This document shows, in pieces, positions 34,845 through 44,341 of a stretch of DNA of 64,000 nt. The stretch spans positions 62,001-126,000 of the forward strand of contig DDLX01000018.1 of NCBI GenBank assembly GCA_002340355.1, in the 5' to 3' direction. Both the position numbers and the translations under genes were made by a program. Numbering within the stretch: position 1 is the stretch's first letter; every line of letters starts with the position of its first letter. The notes beneath the pieces were generated by a model, which was not told the origin of the DNA, did not search any database, and saw nothing but the letters and a program-made list of their open reading frames with translations. Source of the DNA: Cytophagales bacterium UBA2561 (lineage in GTDB: Bacteria; Bacteroidota; Bacteroidia; Cytophagales; Thermoflexibacteraceae).

Positions 34845-35222
34845 ATGCAAAATAGCCCCGAACTCAACGGAAAATACTTAGGAACAATTAGTAATGATTT
34901 TGTAATAGCAGCACAAACGCTATATGAAGCATCATATCATATCCGAAAGCGAAATATTTCTAATTTTCCAATTTTTCCGATTTGTAAATCTTCCCAACCC
35001 ATCGGACAATTATTGATGAACAAACAAGAAGTGGCAGGAAATTGGCATTTTTTTGCGTCTTTTTTGCAAGAATTTGAGGAACGACAATTAGTTGAGGATA
35101 GTGAAAAATTCAAACAAGCCTATAAAAATCCTGAAGAGTTTTGTTGTTTATTTGTAATTGATGCCGATTTCACCAATTTTGTATTTATTCCTTATCCTGA
35201 AGATATGCTAGAAGACAATTAA
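34845..35222 (+). CDS. Conserved Bacteroidota hypothetical protein
   Basis: A 125-residue soluble protein without signal or membrane segment. Visible features are IAAQTLYEASYHIRKRNISNFP, PIGQLLMNKQEVAGNWHFFASFL and a C-terminal strand CLFVIDADFTNFVFIPYPED. I believe a family of similar small proteins occurs in Cytophagales, but I know no function. It has its own terminator. Confidence 0.6.
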   Translation: MQNSPELNGKYLGTISNDFVIAAQTLYEASYHIRKRNISNFPIFPICKSSQPIGQLLMNKQEVAGNWHFFASFLQEFEERQLVEDSEKFKQAYKNPEEFCCLFVIDADFTNFVFIPYPEDMLEDN

Positions 35223-35238
35223 AAGATGAATAACCAAA

Positions 35239-35289
35239 CACCCAACTTCTGATGATTTTTTCATCAAATAAGTTGGGTGAAAATTTTTA
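35239..35289. terminator. Terminator between convergent genes
   Basis: CACCCAACTT (35239-35248) pairs with AAGTTGGGTG (35270-35279), with a smaller GATGA/TCATC hairpin nested in the loop and a short T run after it. Confidence 0.7.
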
Positions 35290-35311
35290 GGGAAATGAAT
35301 TGCTGGACTGC

Positions 35312-35839
35312 TTAGAGAATAGAGCGTCTTTTGTTTGAATTAAGGCGCTGTAAAACCAATTGCAAATCTTCGCTCATTTTGCTCAATACTTCTTCATCAA
35401 ATCCTGCAAATAATGCTCCGTTTGATTGCTTACGATAGGGCTCGATTTGTTGAAGTACTTGCTCACCTTTTTCGGTTAGTCGAAGACGCTTACGACGCTT
35501 ATCTTCAGGATCTTCGATTTGCATAATTAAATCTTTACGCATCAATGAACTAATCAAATTTGTGATGTTAGGGCGAGATACATTGAGTGCTTCCGCAATT
35601 TCAGAAGCTAAAATACCATCTTTATCAAGAGGGGTCTTGTCCACATAATAAATATTAGGGTCGCCATCAATGAACAGCATGATAAGCCATTGTTGAGTGG
35701 TAATGCCTGCTCTTTCTGTCATCGAAGCACTTCGTTTGTTCAATTGTGCGGCTACTTCCAAAATCGTGAAAACCAAAGTTTCTTCAGCAGACTTTTGGCT
35801 TATGGGATCCTTGCGCTCAGGGATTGATGTTGCTTTCAT
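35312..35839 (-). CDS. MarR family transcriptional regulator
   Basis: A 175-residue MarR-type winged-helix repressor. The DNA-binding core is SEIAEALNVSRPNITNLISSLMRKDLI (recognition helix inside) followed by the wing EDPEDKRRKRLRLTEKGEQVLQQI. Flanking helices (AAQLNKRSASMTERAGITTQQW) make the dimer interface. It probably represses nearby genes in response to a small ligand. The divergent neighbour is the DUF445 gene across a long, AT-rich intergenic region, which is the likeliest operator location. Confidence 0.9.
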   Translation of the reverse strand: MKATSIPERKDPISQKSAEETLVFTILEVAAQLNKRSASMTERAGITTQQWLIMLFIDGDPNIYYVDKTPLDKDGILASEIAEALNVSRPNITNLISSLMRKDLIMQIEDPEDKRRKRLRLTEKGEQVLQQIEPYRKQSNGALFAGFDEEVLSKMSEDLQLVLQRLNSNKRRSIL

Positions 35840-36518
35840 ATGTGTTTTTAAAGTTTGAATAAAGCAATTTTTTAATAGATTAAACCAACCAGACTAAGTA
35901 ATAAATTTAAGACTAAACAAGTAGTAAGAATAATTTTCCACAAATATATTGAATCATAATTAAATTTTGAAAAACAGCTTAGGCTCCTATCATGGAAAAA
36001 TACAAATTAACTTTTTATGTCTTGTATTTTACTATTTTGTTTTTCATTTGTTTTAAGGCTGAAATTCTCAGGACAAACATAAGTTCTTTTTATCAATTAC
36101 GTACTATTATTTAATTTTGTTTTTTGAATTCTCTATTTTATTTTTGATATTATTTTTATATGTTATTTTATATAGTACAAAATAAATATTTAATTTCATT
36201 TTTATAGAAAAACTCTAATTAACCTATGTTATTTCGAAATAAATAAATCAACAACAATAACTTAAAATTGGTTGCTTTCCCTAAGAAACCAATAGAGGAA
36301 AAAATAGTTTCATTTTAGATCCAAAAAATTAGAATTTTAATTTTTTTGTGAAATATTGCTGATTTATCGAAAAATTTATATTTTCTGTTTTTTTAAAATT
36401 CAATTTGTTTGCAATCAATTTTAGGAATAGAGCGACATTTTTAGCTGATTTATCACATTGATACGTATTTTTGTAGCTTTAAAAATGAAGTTTTTATTTC
36501 GAGACTATTCTTATTAAT
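35840..36518. other. 679-base AT-rich intergenic region
   Basis: It separates divergent marR and DUF445 genes. It holds a 40-codon open frame at 35992-36114 (plus) for a hydrophobic peptide with a possible membrane helix (residues about 6-21), one DnaA-box-like TTTTCCACA (35934-35942), and long A/T runs. I see no repeat, RNA or confirmed promoter. The small frame could be a leader peptide or chance. Confidence 0.5.
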
Positions 36519-37112
36519 ATGTTGTACATACTGCCTTTTATTTCGGCGGCAATTGGTTGGGTAACAAACTACATTGCAGTGAAAATGTTGTTTCATCCGC
36601 GGGAGGAACGAAATTTAATTTTGTTCAAGTTACAAGGTATTTTTCCGAAACGTAAAGCTGTTTTAGCTGATCGCCTCGGAGAAGTGGTAGCCAAAGAACT
36701 GATTTCGATGCCTGTGCTTTTGGAAAAAGTAAACAACGAAAATACAAAAACAGAAATCAAAACCATGATTCAGGATTACGTTGATAATCGACTCATTCAA
36801 GCAATTACGGACTCTAATCCAATGCTGAAAATGTTTGCCACTGAAGAAGTACTTGCCCCAATTAAACTCAAAATAGCTGAAGAACTCGAAAATTTAATTC
36901 CAATTTTACTCGAAAAAGTCGGCTCGAAAATGGAAGATATCGACATAGAAGCCTTAGTTGCTGAAAAAGTAAATCAATTCTCCAATGAAAAATTAGAGGC
37001 GATATTGATGGGAGTAATGAAAAAGGAATTCAAATTTATTGAACTAGCAGGAGCCATCTTAGGCTTTTTGATTGGACTTATCCAAGTTATTTTATTACAA
37101 TTTTCAAATTGA
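36519..37112 (+). CDS. DUF445 family membrane protein
   Basis: A 197-residue protein with a hydrophobic N-terminus (PFISAAIGWVTNYIAVKMLF) and C-terminus (ELAGAILGFLIGLIQVILL) enclosing a helical, charged middle. The opening GWVTNYIAVKMLFHPREE and the FPKRKAVLADRLGEVVAKEL segment are the hallmark of DUF445 (YheB-like) proteins. Function is unknown; both termini likely anchor the protein in the inner membrane. This is a short version of the family. Confidence 0.85.
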   Translation: MLYILPFISAAIGWVTNYIAVKMLFHPREERNLILFKLQGIFPKRKAVLADRLGEVVAKELISMPVLLEKVNNENTKTEIKTMIQDYVDNRLIQAITDSNPMLKMFATEEVLAPIKLKIAEELENLIPILLEKVGSKMEDIDIEALVAEKVNQFSNEKLEAILMGVMKKEFKFIELAGAILGFLIGLIQVILLQFSN

Positions 37113-37257
37113 AATTATATCAATTAATTTGTCTTATTTTTTGAGCCGTATAACAAAAAGTTCATTTCCTAGTTTAAGCAGATGGATTAAATCAGGAATT
37201 ACAACACAAAAAAAACATTTGGTTTTAACGCTGTACACTCAAAAATAAGGCAATTCT

Positions 37258-37839
37258 ATGGAAAACACCATCACTTTTACTGAACCACATTTAGAACAAA
37301 TATACAGACAAACTCAGAAAGTTATTGAGCAGCTCAAGGAATTTGAAGGTCTCACATATCAGCAATTGAACTGGAAGCCTGCCCCTACTTCTTGGAGCAT
37401 TGCTCAGTGTGTTGATCATCTAAAAAAGACAAATGAGCAGTATCTGATTTTGCTTCAAAAAGCCTTGGAAGATGCCCGAGTACGAAATTTGAAAGCTCAA
37501 AAGCCATTTAAATCAGCATGGTTCGGAAAATTTTTTGCCAATCAAATGAAACCAAATGGACGAAAAATCAAGAACCCTGCTCTTTTTTCACCTCGAACAA
37601 GTGATTTAGATATACATATTTTACAAGAATTTATTGCTTTAAAAATCAGTATTTTAACTTATATTCAAAATTTGAATGGATTTGATATTCAAAGAATGAA
37701 AATTTATTCACCTATCAGTAAACTGATTGTTTTTCGGGTAGGAGACGCATTACAAATTATGGTTAACCATGATTTTCGACATATCGAACAAGCTCGAAAA
37801 GTACAGAAAGATTTACGTTTTCTGAATGATGCTGTTTAG
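37258..37839 (+). CDS. DinB family protein
   Basis: A 193-residue four-helix-bundle protein of the DinB/YfiT superfamily, which binds a metal with three His and often acts as a thiol-dependent transferase. Likely metal ligands are His in WSIAQCVDHLKKT and the two His in VNHDFRHIEQARKV; the LNWKPAPTSWSIAQ segment is typical. The substrate is unknown. It lies 28 bases upstream of the nitroreductase gene and may be co-transcribed with it. Confidence 0.8.
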   Translation: MENTITFTEPHLEQIYRQTQKVIEQLKEFEGLTYQQLNWKPAPTSWSIAQCVDHLKKTNEQYLILLQKALEDARVRNLKAQKPFKSAWFGKFFANQMKPNGRKIKNPALFSPRTSDLDIHILQEFIALKISILTYIQNLNGFDIQRMKIYSPISKLIVFRVGDALQIMVNHDFRHIEQARKVQKDLRFLNDAV

Positions 37840-37867
37840 ATTTTACTTTTACCTTAATCTCTAAAAA

Positions 37868-38452
37868 ATGGCTTATAACACACAACAAATCAATCAATTA
37901 ATTCAAAGTCGAAGATCAATTTTTCCGAATCAATATTCAGGAGAGAAAGTTTCTCATGAGATTGTGGAGCAAATTCTAGAAAATGCTAATTACGCTCCCA
38001 ACCATCGGAGAACTGAGCCTTGGCGATTTATGGTTTTTACGGGGAAAGCCCTCGAAAAATTGGGAAAAGTCCAAGCTGAATTATACAAAACAGCTACTCC
38101 TCCCGAGAAATTTAAGGAGAAAATGTATCAAAAACTCCAAACTAAACCAACATTGGCTTCACATGTGATTACTATCGGCATGCAACGGAATCCTGTTGTG
38201 CCTGAAATTGAGGAAATTGAAGCCGTAGCCTGTGCTGTTCAAAATATGTACTTGACAGCTACAGCTTATGGCATTGGAGCATATTGGGGAAGTGGTGGAA
38301 TTACGTATTATCAAGAAGCCAAGGAATTATTTGGTTTGGGTGAAAAAGATAAATTACTAGGTTTCTTTTTCTTAGGAATTCCAAAAACGACACCACCTCC
38401 TTATAAACGTCAGCCTATTACTAATAAGGTGATTTGGGCAGATATAGATTAA
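37868..38452 (+). CDS. Nitroreductase family protein
   Basis: A 194-residue FMN-dependent oxidoreductase. The N-terminal QINQLIQSRRSIFP, the NANYAPNHRRTEPWRF segment and the C-terminal AYGIGAYWGSGGI and LLGFFFLGIPK are diagnostic of the YdjA-like nitroreductase branch. These enzymes reduce nitro groups or quinones with NAD(P)H; the physiological substrate is unknown. It follows the DinB-like gene by 28 bases and ends at a bidirectional terminator. Confidence 0.88.
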   Translation: MAYNTQQINQLIQSRRSIFPNQYSGEKVSHEIVEQILENANYAPNHRRTEPWRFMVFTGKALEKLGKVQAELYKTATPPEKFKEKMYQKLQTKPTLASHVITIGMQRNPVVPEIEEIEAVACAVQNMYLTATAYGIGAYWGSGGITYYQEAKELFGLGEKDKLLGFFFLGIPKTTPPPYKRQPITNKVIWADID

Positions 38453-38479
38453 GAAATAATATATTGATTTTTTAAATAA

Positions 38480-38518
38480 AAAAAACCTTGTTAAACAATT
38501 GATTAACAAGGTTTTTGT
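38480..38518. terminator. Bidirectional terminator
   Basis: AAACCTTGTTAA pairs with TTAACAAGGTTT around an 8-base loop, with A and T tracts on both sides. It serves the convergent nitroreductase and acyl-CoA synthetase genes. Confidence 0.8.
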
Positions 38519-38566
38519 CATGGAGCGCAACTTAAAAACTAGTCTAGTACGCTATTTTGTTTTTAG

Positions 38567-40471
38567 TTAAGATTGGAAGGCATTACCAATTTTATGTTCT
38601 TGGAATGCTTCTCGAATTTCATCCAAAATGGCAGGATCATCAATAGTTGAAGGCATTTTGAAGTCTTGTCCATCGGCAATTTTTCGCATTGTTTTTCGAA
38701 GAATCTTACCAGAACGAGTTTTTGGTAGGCGTTTAACGACTGTTGTTTGTTTATAACAAGCAATCGGACCAATTTCATGACGAATCATTGCAGCGAGTTC
38801 TTTCTCTAAATCAGCTTCTGCAATTCCAACACCATCTTTCAATACGACTAATCCCACAGGAATTTGTCCTTTCAAATTATCCTCAATACCCACTACAGCA
38901 CATTCTGCTACTACCTCATGTGTAGAAATCATTTCTTCCATCTCACCTGTAGAGAGTCGGTGCCCTGCTACATTAATAACATCATCAATCCGTCCTGTAA
39001 TGAAGAAATTTCCTGCTTCGTCTCGATATCCACCATCTCCACTCAAATAGAACCCGTCAAACATACTCAAATAAGAGCTTTTGAAGCGTGCTGAGTTTTG
39101 CCAAAGTGTAGGCAAACAACCTGGAGGTAGTGGCAACTTAATTGCTACAAATCCTTCTTGATTAGGCTTTGTAACTTCATGTCCACCTTCATCCAAAATA
39201 TGAACATTAAAACCACAAACAGGCTTTCCTGCTGAACCACCTACGACCTCAGGAGCTTCTTCTAACCCCATCATATCTGCTAACATAGGCCATCCTGATT
39301 CGGTTTGCCACCAATGATCAACGATAGGTCGTTGTAAATGGTCGTTCATCCAGTTGTATGTACCAATATCACATCGTTCACCTGCTACAAAAACACGCTT
39401 CAATGATGAAATATCATAGTTTTTGAGTAATTCAGCTTCGTGGTCTTCTTTTTTGATAGCTCGGAATGCGGTTGGAGCAGTGAAGAAAACACTTACTTTA
39501 TGCTGATCAATTACTCTCCAGAATGTACCTGCATCAGGAGTTTTGATAGGCTTACCTTCGAATACAATCGTAGTATTTCCATTAATTAAAGGAGCATAAA
39601 CAATGTAAGAGTGTCCAACAACCCAACCAACATCAGAAGCTGTCCAATAAACTTCTCCTGTTGTGGTACCGTAGATTTTCTCCATACTGAATTTCAAGGC
39701 TACAGCATGACCACCATTGTCTCGAACAATTCCTTTAGGAACTCCCGTTGTTCCAGAAGTGTAAAGAATGTAAAGAGGGTCAGTAGCATCCACAGCAACA
39801 GGTTCTACTGGCGTACCACTTGCTTCTAAGGCAGTCCAATCTGACTCATTTTCTTCTAATTCAATAGGGTGTTGTTCTCGTTGACAAACAACAATATTGC
39901 TTGGTTTATGCTCAGCGTGCTGAATAGCTTCCCGAACCAAAGGCATATATGAAATGACTTTTTTGATTTCAATACCACAACTTGCCGTTAAGATGGCTTT
40001 GGGTTTGGCATCATCAATTCGGATGGCTAATTCGTGTGGCGCAAATCCACCAAAAACAACAGAGTGAATTGCTCCTAAGCGGGCGCAGGCTAGCATAGCA
40101 ACTGCAGCTTCAGGAATCATAGGCATATAGATGATGACTGTATCACCTTTTTGAACACCAAGGCTTTGTAAGCCACCTGCAAATTTTGCAACTCGATCAC
40201 GCAATTCTGAGAATGTAATTTTTTGGAGTGTATCCGTTACGGGCGAATCATAAATGATTGCCGTTTGGTCACCTCTACCTTGCTCAATATGATAATCCAA
40301 AGCCAAATAAGACGTGTTCATTTTCCCACCTTTGAACCAACGGTAAAGTCCTTCCTCATCTTGAGAAAGTGCTTTTTCGGGAGCTTCAAACCACGAAATA
40401 TTTTGGGCTTGTTTCATCCAGAAATCTTCAGGATTTTGGATGGATTCTTGGAAGAGTGTTTCGTAAATCAT
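38567..40471 (-). CDS. Propionyl-CoA/acetyl-CoA synthetase (PrpE-like, AMP-forming)
   Basis: A 634-residue AMP-dependent acyl-CoA synthetase. Core motifs: ILYTSGTTGVPKGIVRDNGG (P-loop; the RDNGGH part is typical of PrpE), YWTASDVGWVVGHSYIVY, DHWWQTESGWP, DGFYLSGDGGYRDEAG, and the C-terminal PKTRSGKILRKTMRKI with the acetylation-controlled Lys. It activates propionate or a similar short acid to the CoA thioester. The RDNGGH signature favours propionate over acetate. It is a single-gene transcript. Confidence 0.88.
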   Translation of the reverse strand: MIYETLFQESIQNPEDFWMKQAQNISWFEAPEKALSQDEEGLYRWFKGGKMNTSYLALDYHIEQGRGDQTAIIYDSPVTDTLQKITFSELRDRVAKFAGGLQSLGVQKGDTVIIYMPMIPEAAVAMLACARLGAIHSVVFGGFAPHELAIRIDDAKPKAILTASCGIEIKKVISYMPLVREAIQHAEHKPSNIVVCQREQHPIELEENESDWTALEASGTPVEPVAVDATDPLYILYTSGTTGVPKGIVRDNGGHAVALKFSMEKIYGTTTGEVYWTASDVGWVVGHSYIVYAPLINGNTTIVFEGKPIKTPDAGTFWRVIDQHKVSVFFTAPTAFRAIKKEDHEAELLKNYDISSLKRVFVAGERCDIGTYNWMNDHLQRPIVDHWWQTESGWPMLADMMGLEEAPEVVGGSAGKPVCGFNVHILDEGGHEVTKPNQEGFVAIKLPLPPGCLPTLWQNSARFKSSYLSMFDGFYLSGDGGYRDEAGNFFITGRIDDVINVAGHRLSTGEMEEMISTHEVVAECAVVGIEDNLKGQIPVGLVVLKDGVGIAEADLEKELAAMIRHEIGPIACYKQTTVVKRLPKTRSGKILRKTMRKIADGQDFKMPSTIDDPAILDEIREAFQEHKIGNAFQS

Positions 40472-40723
40472 CTGAAAAAGATTTGAAAAGGTTTCGTTTT
40501 TGGGATGACGTAAAATTTATGTAAAACGGCTCACAAGGTAATGTCCTTACTTGGACAAATAAATGACTAAAATCATTGTATTGAATTTTTAGAAAATTCC
40601 ATTTTTTTATTGAAAAATACTATTCTAAATTTCAATGAAAACCGTATTTTCGTTTTGTATAATAAAATAACCTTATTTGTTTTTAAGCTAAACTATAAAT
40701 TAATTTAACCAGACTATACAATA

Positions 40724-41638
40724 ATGCCAATAGTACCACCAATAAAATCGCAAGGGATAAAGACCAAATTAGTCAAGTGGATTGCATCTAATATTGAAGA
40801 TGTAAAATATGAAAGATGGGTTGAGCCATTTATGGGAACAGGTGTAGTTGGGTTTAATATTCAGCCCAAAAAAGCTTTAATGTGTGATAGTAATCCTCAT
40901 TTGATTAAATTTTATAATGGTATCAAAAATAAAGAAATAACAAGTACGAAGGTAAACAAATTTTTAACTGATGAAGGAGCGAAATTACTTAAATCAGAAG
41001 GTGAATATTATTACGAAGTAAGAAATAGATTTAACGATAAGGGCAGTTCTTTGGATTTTTTATTTTTAAGTCGTTCATGTTTCAATGGAATGATGCGATT
41101 TAATAAGAAAGGCGGGTTTAATGTTCCGTTTTGCAAAAAGCCAAATAGATTTGCCCAAGCCTTGGTTACAAAAATTACGAACCAAGTCAAAAATATTTCA
41201 CAAGTTATTGAATTAGGGGATTTTACGTTTAAGCACCAAGATTTTAAAACAACTTTGGCTGAAATCAATCATTCTGATTTAGTCTATTCTGACCCGCCGT
41301 ATATTGGTCGACATGTTGATTATTTTGATTCTTGGTCAGAAGAGGAAGAAATCATCTTACATGAAAAAATAGTTAGTTCAAATGCTACATACATTTTATC
41401 TACTTGGTTAAACAATAAATACCGAACGAATGAGTATGTTTTTTCGATTTGGAAAGATTCATTTATTACAACCAAAGAACATTTTTATCATGTTGGAGCA
41501 AAGGAATCAAATCGAAATTCGGTAAACGAGGCACTTGTTTCAAATGTGAATTTGAAAAATAGTATTTTTACCAGAGAGATGGACACAAAAATAAAAAATG
41601 GAGATGTTCAACTGACAACGGCAAAGGTCGAAAGTTAA
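40724..41638 (+). CDS. D12-class DNA adenine-N6 methyltransferase, apparently solitary
   Basis: A 304-residue Dam-like methyltransferase. The SAM-binding motif is VEPFMGTGVVGFNI (about residues 37-50), followed by ALMCDSNPHLIKFY; the catalytic motif is DPPY at residues 190-193 (YSDPPYIGRHVDYF). The N-terminal PIKSQGIKTKLVKWI is typical of the D12 class. The target sequence cannot be deduced. No restriction endonuclease flanks it: upstream is the divergent PrpE-like gene, downstream a TPM protein. The rather long AT-rich upstream region and lone position suggest a possible horizontal arrival. Confidence 0.85.
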   Translation: MPIVPPIKSQGIKTKLVKWIASNIEDVKYERWVEPFMGTGVVGFNIQPKKALMCDSNPHLIKFYNGIKNKEITSTKVNKFLTDEGAKLLKSEGEYYYEVRNRFNDKGSSLDFLFLSRSCFNGMMRFNKKGGFNVPFCKKPNRFAQALVTKITNQVKNISQVIELGDFTFKHQDFKTTLAEINHSDLVYSDPPYIGRHVDYFDSWSEEEEIILHEKIVSSNATYILSTWLNNKYRTNEYVFSIWKDSFITTKEHFYHVGAKESNRNSVNEALVSNVNLKNSIFTREMDTKIKNGDVQLTTAKVES

Positions 41639-41705
41639 GTCTCCCACCAATTAATTTTAAAATTAGACGAAAAATCATAAATTTTTTAAGTTAAAAATTC
41701 ATTTT

Positions 41706-42347
41706 ATGAAAAATAAATTACTCCTCTTAGGTCTAAGTTTGTTCTTAGCCATAGGAGGGATGCCAACAACGTTGAGAGCTCAAGAAGACAGTATCCAATT
41801 TGTTAATGATTTTGCCAGATTACTGGATGAACCAGAGGTCGCCTTTTTGGAAGAAACCCTCGAAAATTTTCATCAAAAAACAGGTATCAAAATCTATTTT
41901 GGTACAATTAAGGCTTTTGGTAAAAAGGATTTTTCGGCACACACTATAAACTTGTATCAAAAAATTCCGATTAGTGCCGAAGCCAAACAAAAAACGATAC
42001 TTATACTACTGGCTCGAAAAGAGATGCAAGGCAGGATACATGTAGGAGACTCTCTAAAGCCTTATTTAACCGAAGGTATAAAACAGCAAATGATGCGGAT
42101 TTTGGTGGTACAAGCCTTCAAAGAGGGAGAATATGCGGCGGCTTTTCAGCGTACTTATATGGATCTGAGTCAATTATTTACGAAAAAAATAACTCCTAAA
42201 GACCTTGAAATTCGACTCAAAAAAGAGCAGATTCCAGCTCCTGGGTTTTTCTTTTATTTGCAACTGTTGATGTTTCTCTTTTTGTTTGTGGTGGTTGGTT
42301 TTTTGATGTTCAAAAGTTTTTTCCAGAAACGTCCCAAATCAGATTAG
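41706..42347 (+). CDS. TPM-domain (YgcG-like) membrane protein
   Basis: A 213-residue protein with a signal peptide (KLLLLGLSLFLAIGG), a periplasmic TPM domain (FVNDFARLLDEPEVAFLEETLENFHQ with the KTILILLARKEMQGRIHVGD strand) and a C-terminal transmembrane helix (LQLLMFLFLFVVVGFLMF). TPM domains are implicated in photosystem II repair in plants and have unknown roles in bacteria. It lies 108 bases upstream of argS. Confidence 0.75.
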   Translation: MKNKLLLLGLSLFLAIGGMPTTLRAQEDSIQFVNDFARLLDEPEVAFLEETLENFHQKTGIKIYFGTIKAFGKKDFSAHTINLYQKIPISAEAKQKTILILLARKEMQGRIHVGDSLKPYLTEGIKQQMMRILVVQAFKEGEYAAAFQRTYMDLSQLFTKKITPKDLEIRLKKEQIPAPGFFFYLQLLMFLFLFVVVGFLMFKSFFQKRPKSD

Positions 42348-42355
42348 CACCAAAT

Positions 42356-42388
42356 TTGAAGTTTTTTCAAAAAAGCAAGTAACTTTAC
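42356..42388 (+). promoter_or_regulatory. Possible promoter of argS
   Basis: TTG at 42356-42358 and TAACTTTAC at 42380-42388 are separated by 21 bases, a spacing suited to Bacteroidota -33/-7 elements. They lie about 70 bases upstream of the argS ATG. Confidence 0.3.
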
Positions 42389-42454
42389 AAAATTATTCAC
42401 TAACCTTTAGTATCTTATCTCAGATTCGTATCATAAGGTGATAGCCCTAAAAAC

Positions 42455-44266
42455 ATGAAAATTGAAGAAAAACTGACACAAGCCATTTTGGCGGGTTTTG
42501 AGAATAAATTTGGTCAGAAAATACCCTCAAATAAAATTATCTTACAAACAACTCGGAAAGAATTCGAAGGCGATTTTACATTTGTTACCTTCCCTTTTGG
42601 TCGAATTACTAAAAAACGCCCTGAAGAAACCGCTCAAATCTTAGGAGATTATTTACAAGAAAATATTGAATGGGTAACAAAATTTAATATCGTAAAAGGT
42701 TTTTTAAATATCTCAATTTCATCACATTTATGGATTGAATTATTGAATACGATTTCCTCTACTGATTATTTTAGAAGCCTTCCTCGAAATGGTGAGAAAG
42801 TAATGGTTGAATACTCTTCACCAAACACCAATAAACCATTACATTTAGGGCATTTACGAAATAATTTTTTAGGGCATTCTGTTTCTTTGATTCTGGAAGC
42901 AGCAGGCTACGAAGTTTTAAAGGCTAACTTAGTAAATGACAGAGGAATACATATTTGTAAATCCATGCTAGCTTACCAAAAATTTGGGCATGATGAAACC
43001 CCTGAAGAAGATAATATCAAAGGAGATAAATTAGTAGGAGATTATTATGTGAAGTTCGACCTCGAAAATCGAAAACAAACTGTCGAATTACAAGAGCAAA
43101 TTAAGGCTCAAAACCCTAAAATTAGTAAAGAAGATTTAGCTAAAAAATCTAAAAATACGCCTTTACTTTTAGAGGCTCAAGAAATGCTTCAGAAGTGGGA
43201 AAATAATGATCCTCAAACCGTCGCATTATGGAAAAAAATGAATGGCTGGGTTTATACAGGATTTGACGAAACTTACCAAACTATTGGAGTAGAATTTGAT
43301 AAATTTTACTACGAATCAGGCACTTATCTTCTTGGTAAACAAATTGTTCAGGAAGGATTAGAGAAAGGAATTTTCTTTCAAAAACCAGATAACTCAGTTT
43401 GGATTAACTTAAAGTCTGATAAACTGGATGAAAAGTTACTTTTACGCCCTGACGGTACATCAGTTTATATGACGCAAGATATGGGAACAGCTGATTTAAA
43501 ATACCGAGATTTTTCAATGCAAAAATCCGTTTATGTAGTAGGTAATGAACAAGATTATCATTTTAAGGTATTGCGTTTGATTATGCAAAAACTAAATCGA
43601 CCCTATGCAGATGGTATTTTTCATTTATCTTATGGCATGGTTGAGCTTCCCGAAGGCAAAATGAAATCTAGAGAAGGAAAAGTAGTTGATGCTGATGATT
43701 TAGTGGCTGAAATGGTAGCTATTGCCACCGAAAGAACTAACGAAGCAGGTAAAATTGAGAATTTCACACAAAAAGAACGACAAAAGTTATATCATCAATT
43801 GGCACTTGGCGCACTCAAATATTATTTATTAAAAGTTGAGCCAAAGAAAAAAATGCTGTTTAATCCAAAAGAATCTATTGATTTTCAAGGAGATACAGGA
43901 GTATATATTCAATACACGCACGCCCGATGTTGCTCCATTTTACGCAGGGCTGAAGCCTTGGGCATTGATTATATAAATTTTTCGTCTTTAACTACGCTAG
44001 AACCACTTGAAATTGACCTAATCCGATTGATCGCCGATTTCCCAATCAAACTACAAGAAGCCGCACAGAATTATTCTCCTGCTGTCATGGCAAACTATGC
44101 CTATGATGTAGCACGATTATACGGAAAATTCTTTGCTGAATTATCTATTTTTAACGCAGAAAATCCAGCCTCAAAAGCCTTACGTATTCAAATTTCTTTA
44201 CAAGTTGCTGAAACGATCCGAGTTGTTTTACAACTGATTGGCGTGGAAGCACCGAAGAGAATGTAA
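42455..44266 (+). CDS. argS: Arginyl-tRNA synthetase
   Basis: A 603-residue class I synthetase that charges tRNA-Arg. The HIGH-type motif is HLGH in SSPNTNKPLHLGHLRNNF, and the KMSKS equivalent is KMKSR. The N-terminal additional domain (EGDFTFVTFPFGRITKKRPEET) and the C-terminal DALR anticodon-binding domain (YTHARCCSILRRAEAL) are complete. It is the last clearly housekeeping gene before the sensor/helicase/CHAT block; the next gene starts 75 bases later. Confidence 0.96.
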   Translation: MKIEEKLTQAILAGFENKFGQKIPSNKIILQTTRKEFEGDFTFVTFPFGRITKKRPEETAQILGDYLQENIEWVTKFNIVKGFLNISISSHLWIELLNTISSTDYFRSLPRNGEKVMVEYSSPNTNKPLHLGHLRNNFLGHSVSLILEAAGYEVLKANLVNDRGIHICKSMLAYQKFGHDETPEEDNIKGDKLVGDYYVKFDLENRKQTVELQEQIKAQNPKISKEDLAKKSKNTPLLLEAQEMLQKWENNDPQTVALWKKMNGWVYTGFDETYQTIGVEFDKFYYESGTYLLGKQIVQEGLEKGIFFQKPDNSVWINLKSDKLDEKLLLRPDGTSVYMTQDMGTADLKYRDFSMQKSVYVVGNEQDYHFKVLRLIMQKLNRPYADGIFHLSYGMVELPEGKMKSREGKVVDADDLVAEMVAIATERTNEAGKIENFTQKERQKLYHQLALGALKYYLLKVEPKKKMLFNPKESIDFQGDTGVYIQYTHARCCSILRRAEALGIDYINFSSLTTLEPLEIDLIRLIADFPIKLQEAAQNYSPAVMANYAYDVARLYGKFFAELSIFNAENPASKALRIQISLQVAETIRVVLQLIGVEAPKRM

Positions 44267-44341
44267 CTTAAATCAGGAAATTCATTTGATTTTTAGTACC
44301 TTAATTTTTTATACTAAAAATAATTATTAAATAACCGACCA

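Noticed and set aside
35934..35942. DnaA-box-like TTTTCCACA in an AT-rich gap, a possible origin
   Set aside because: Only one imperfect box is present, with no dnaA, dnaN or box cluster nearby.
44290..44320. Hairpin TTTTTAGTA/TACTAAAAA between argS and the sensor gene
   Set aside because: The stem is AT-only and lacks a T tract, so I do not call it a terminator.
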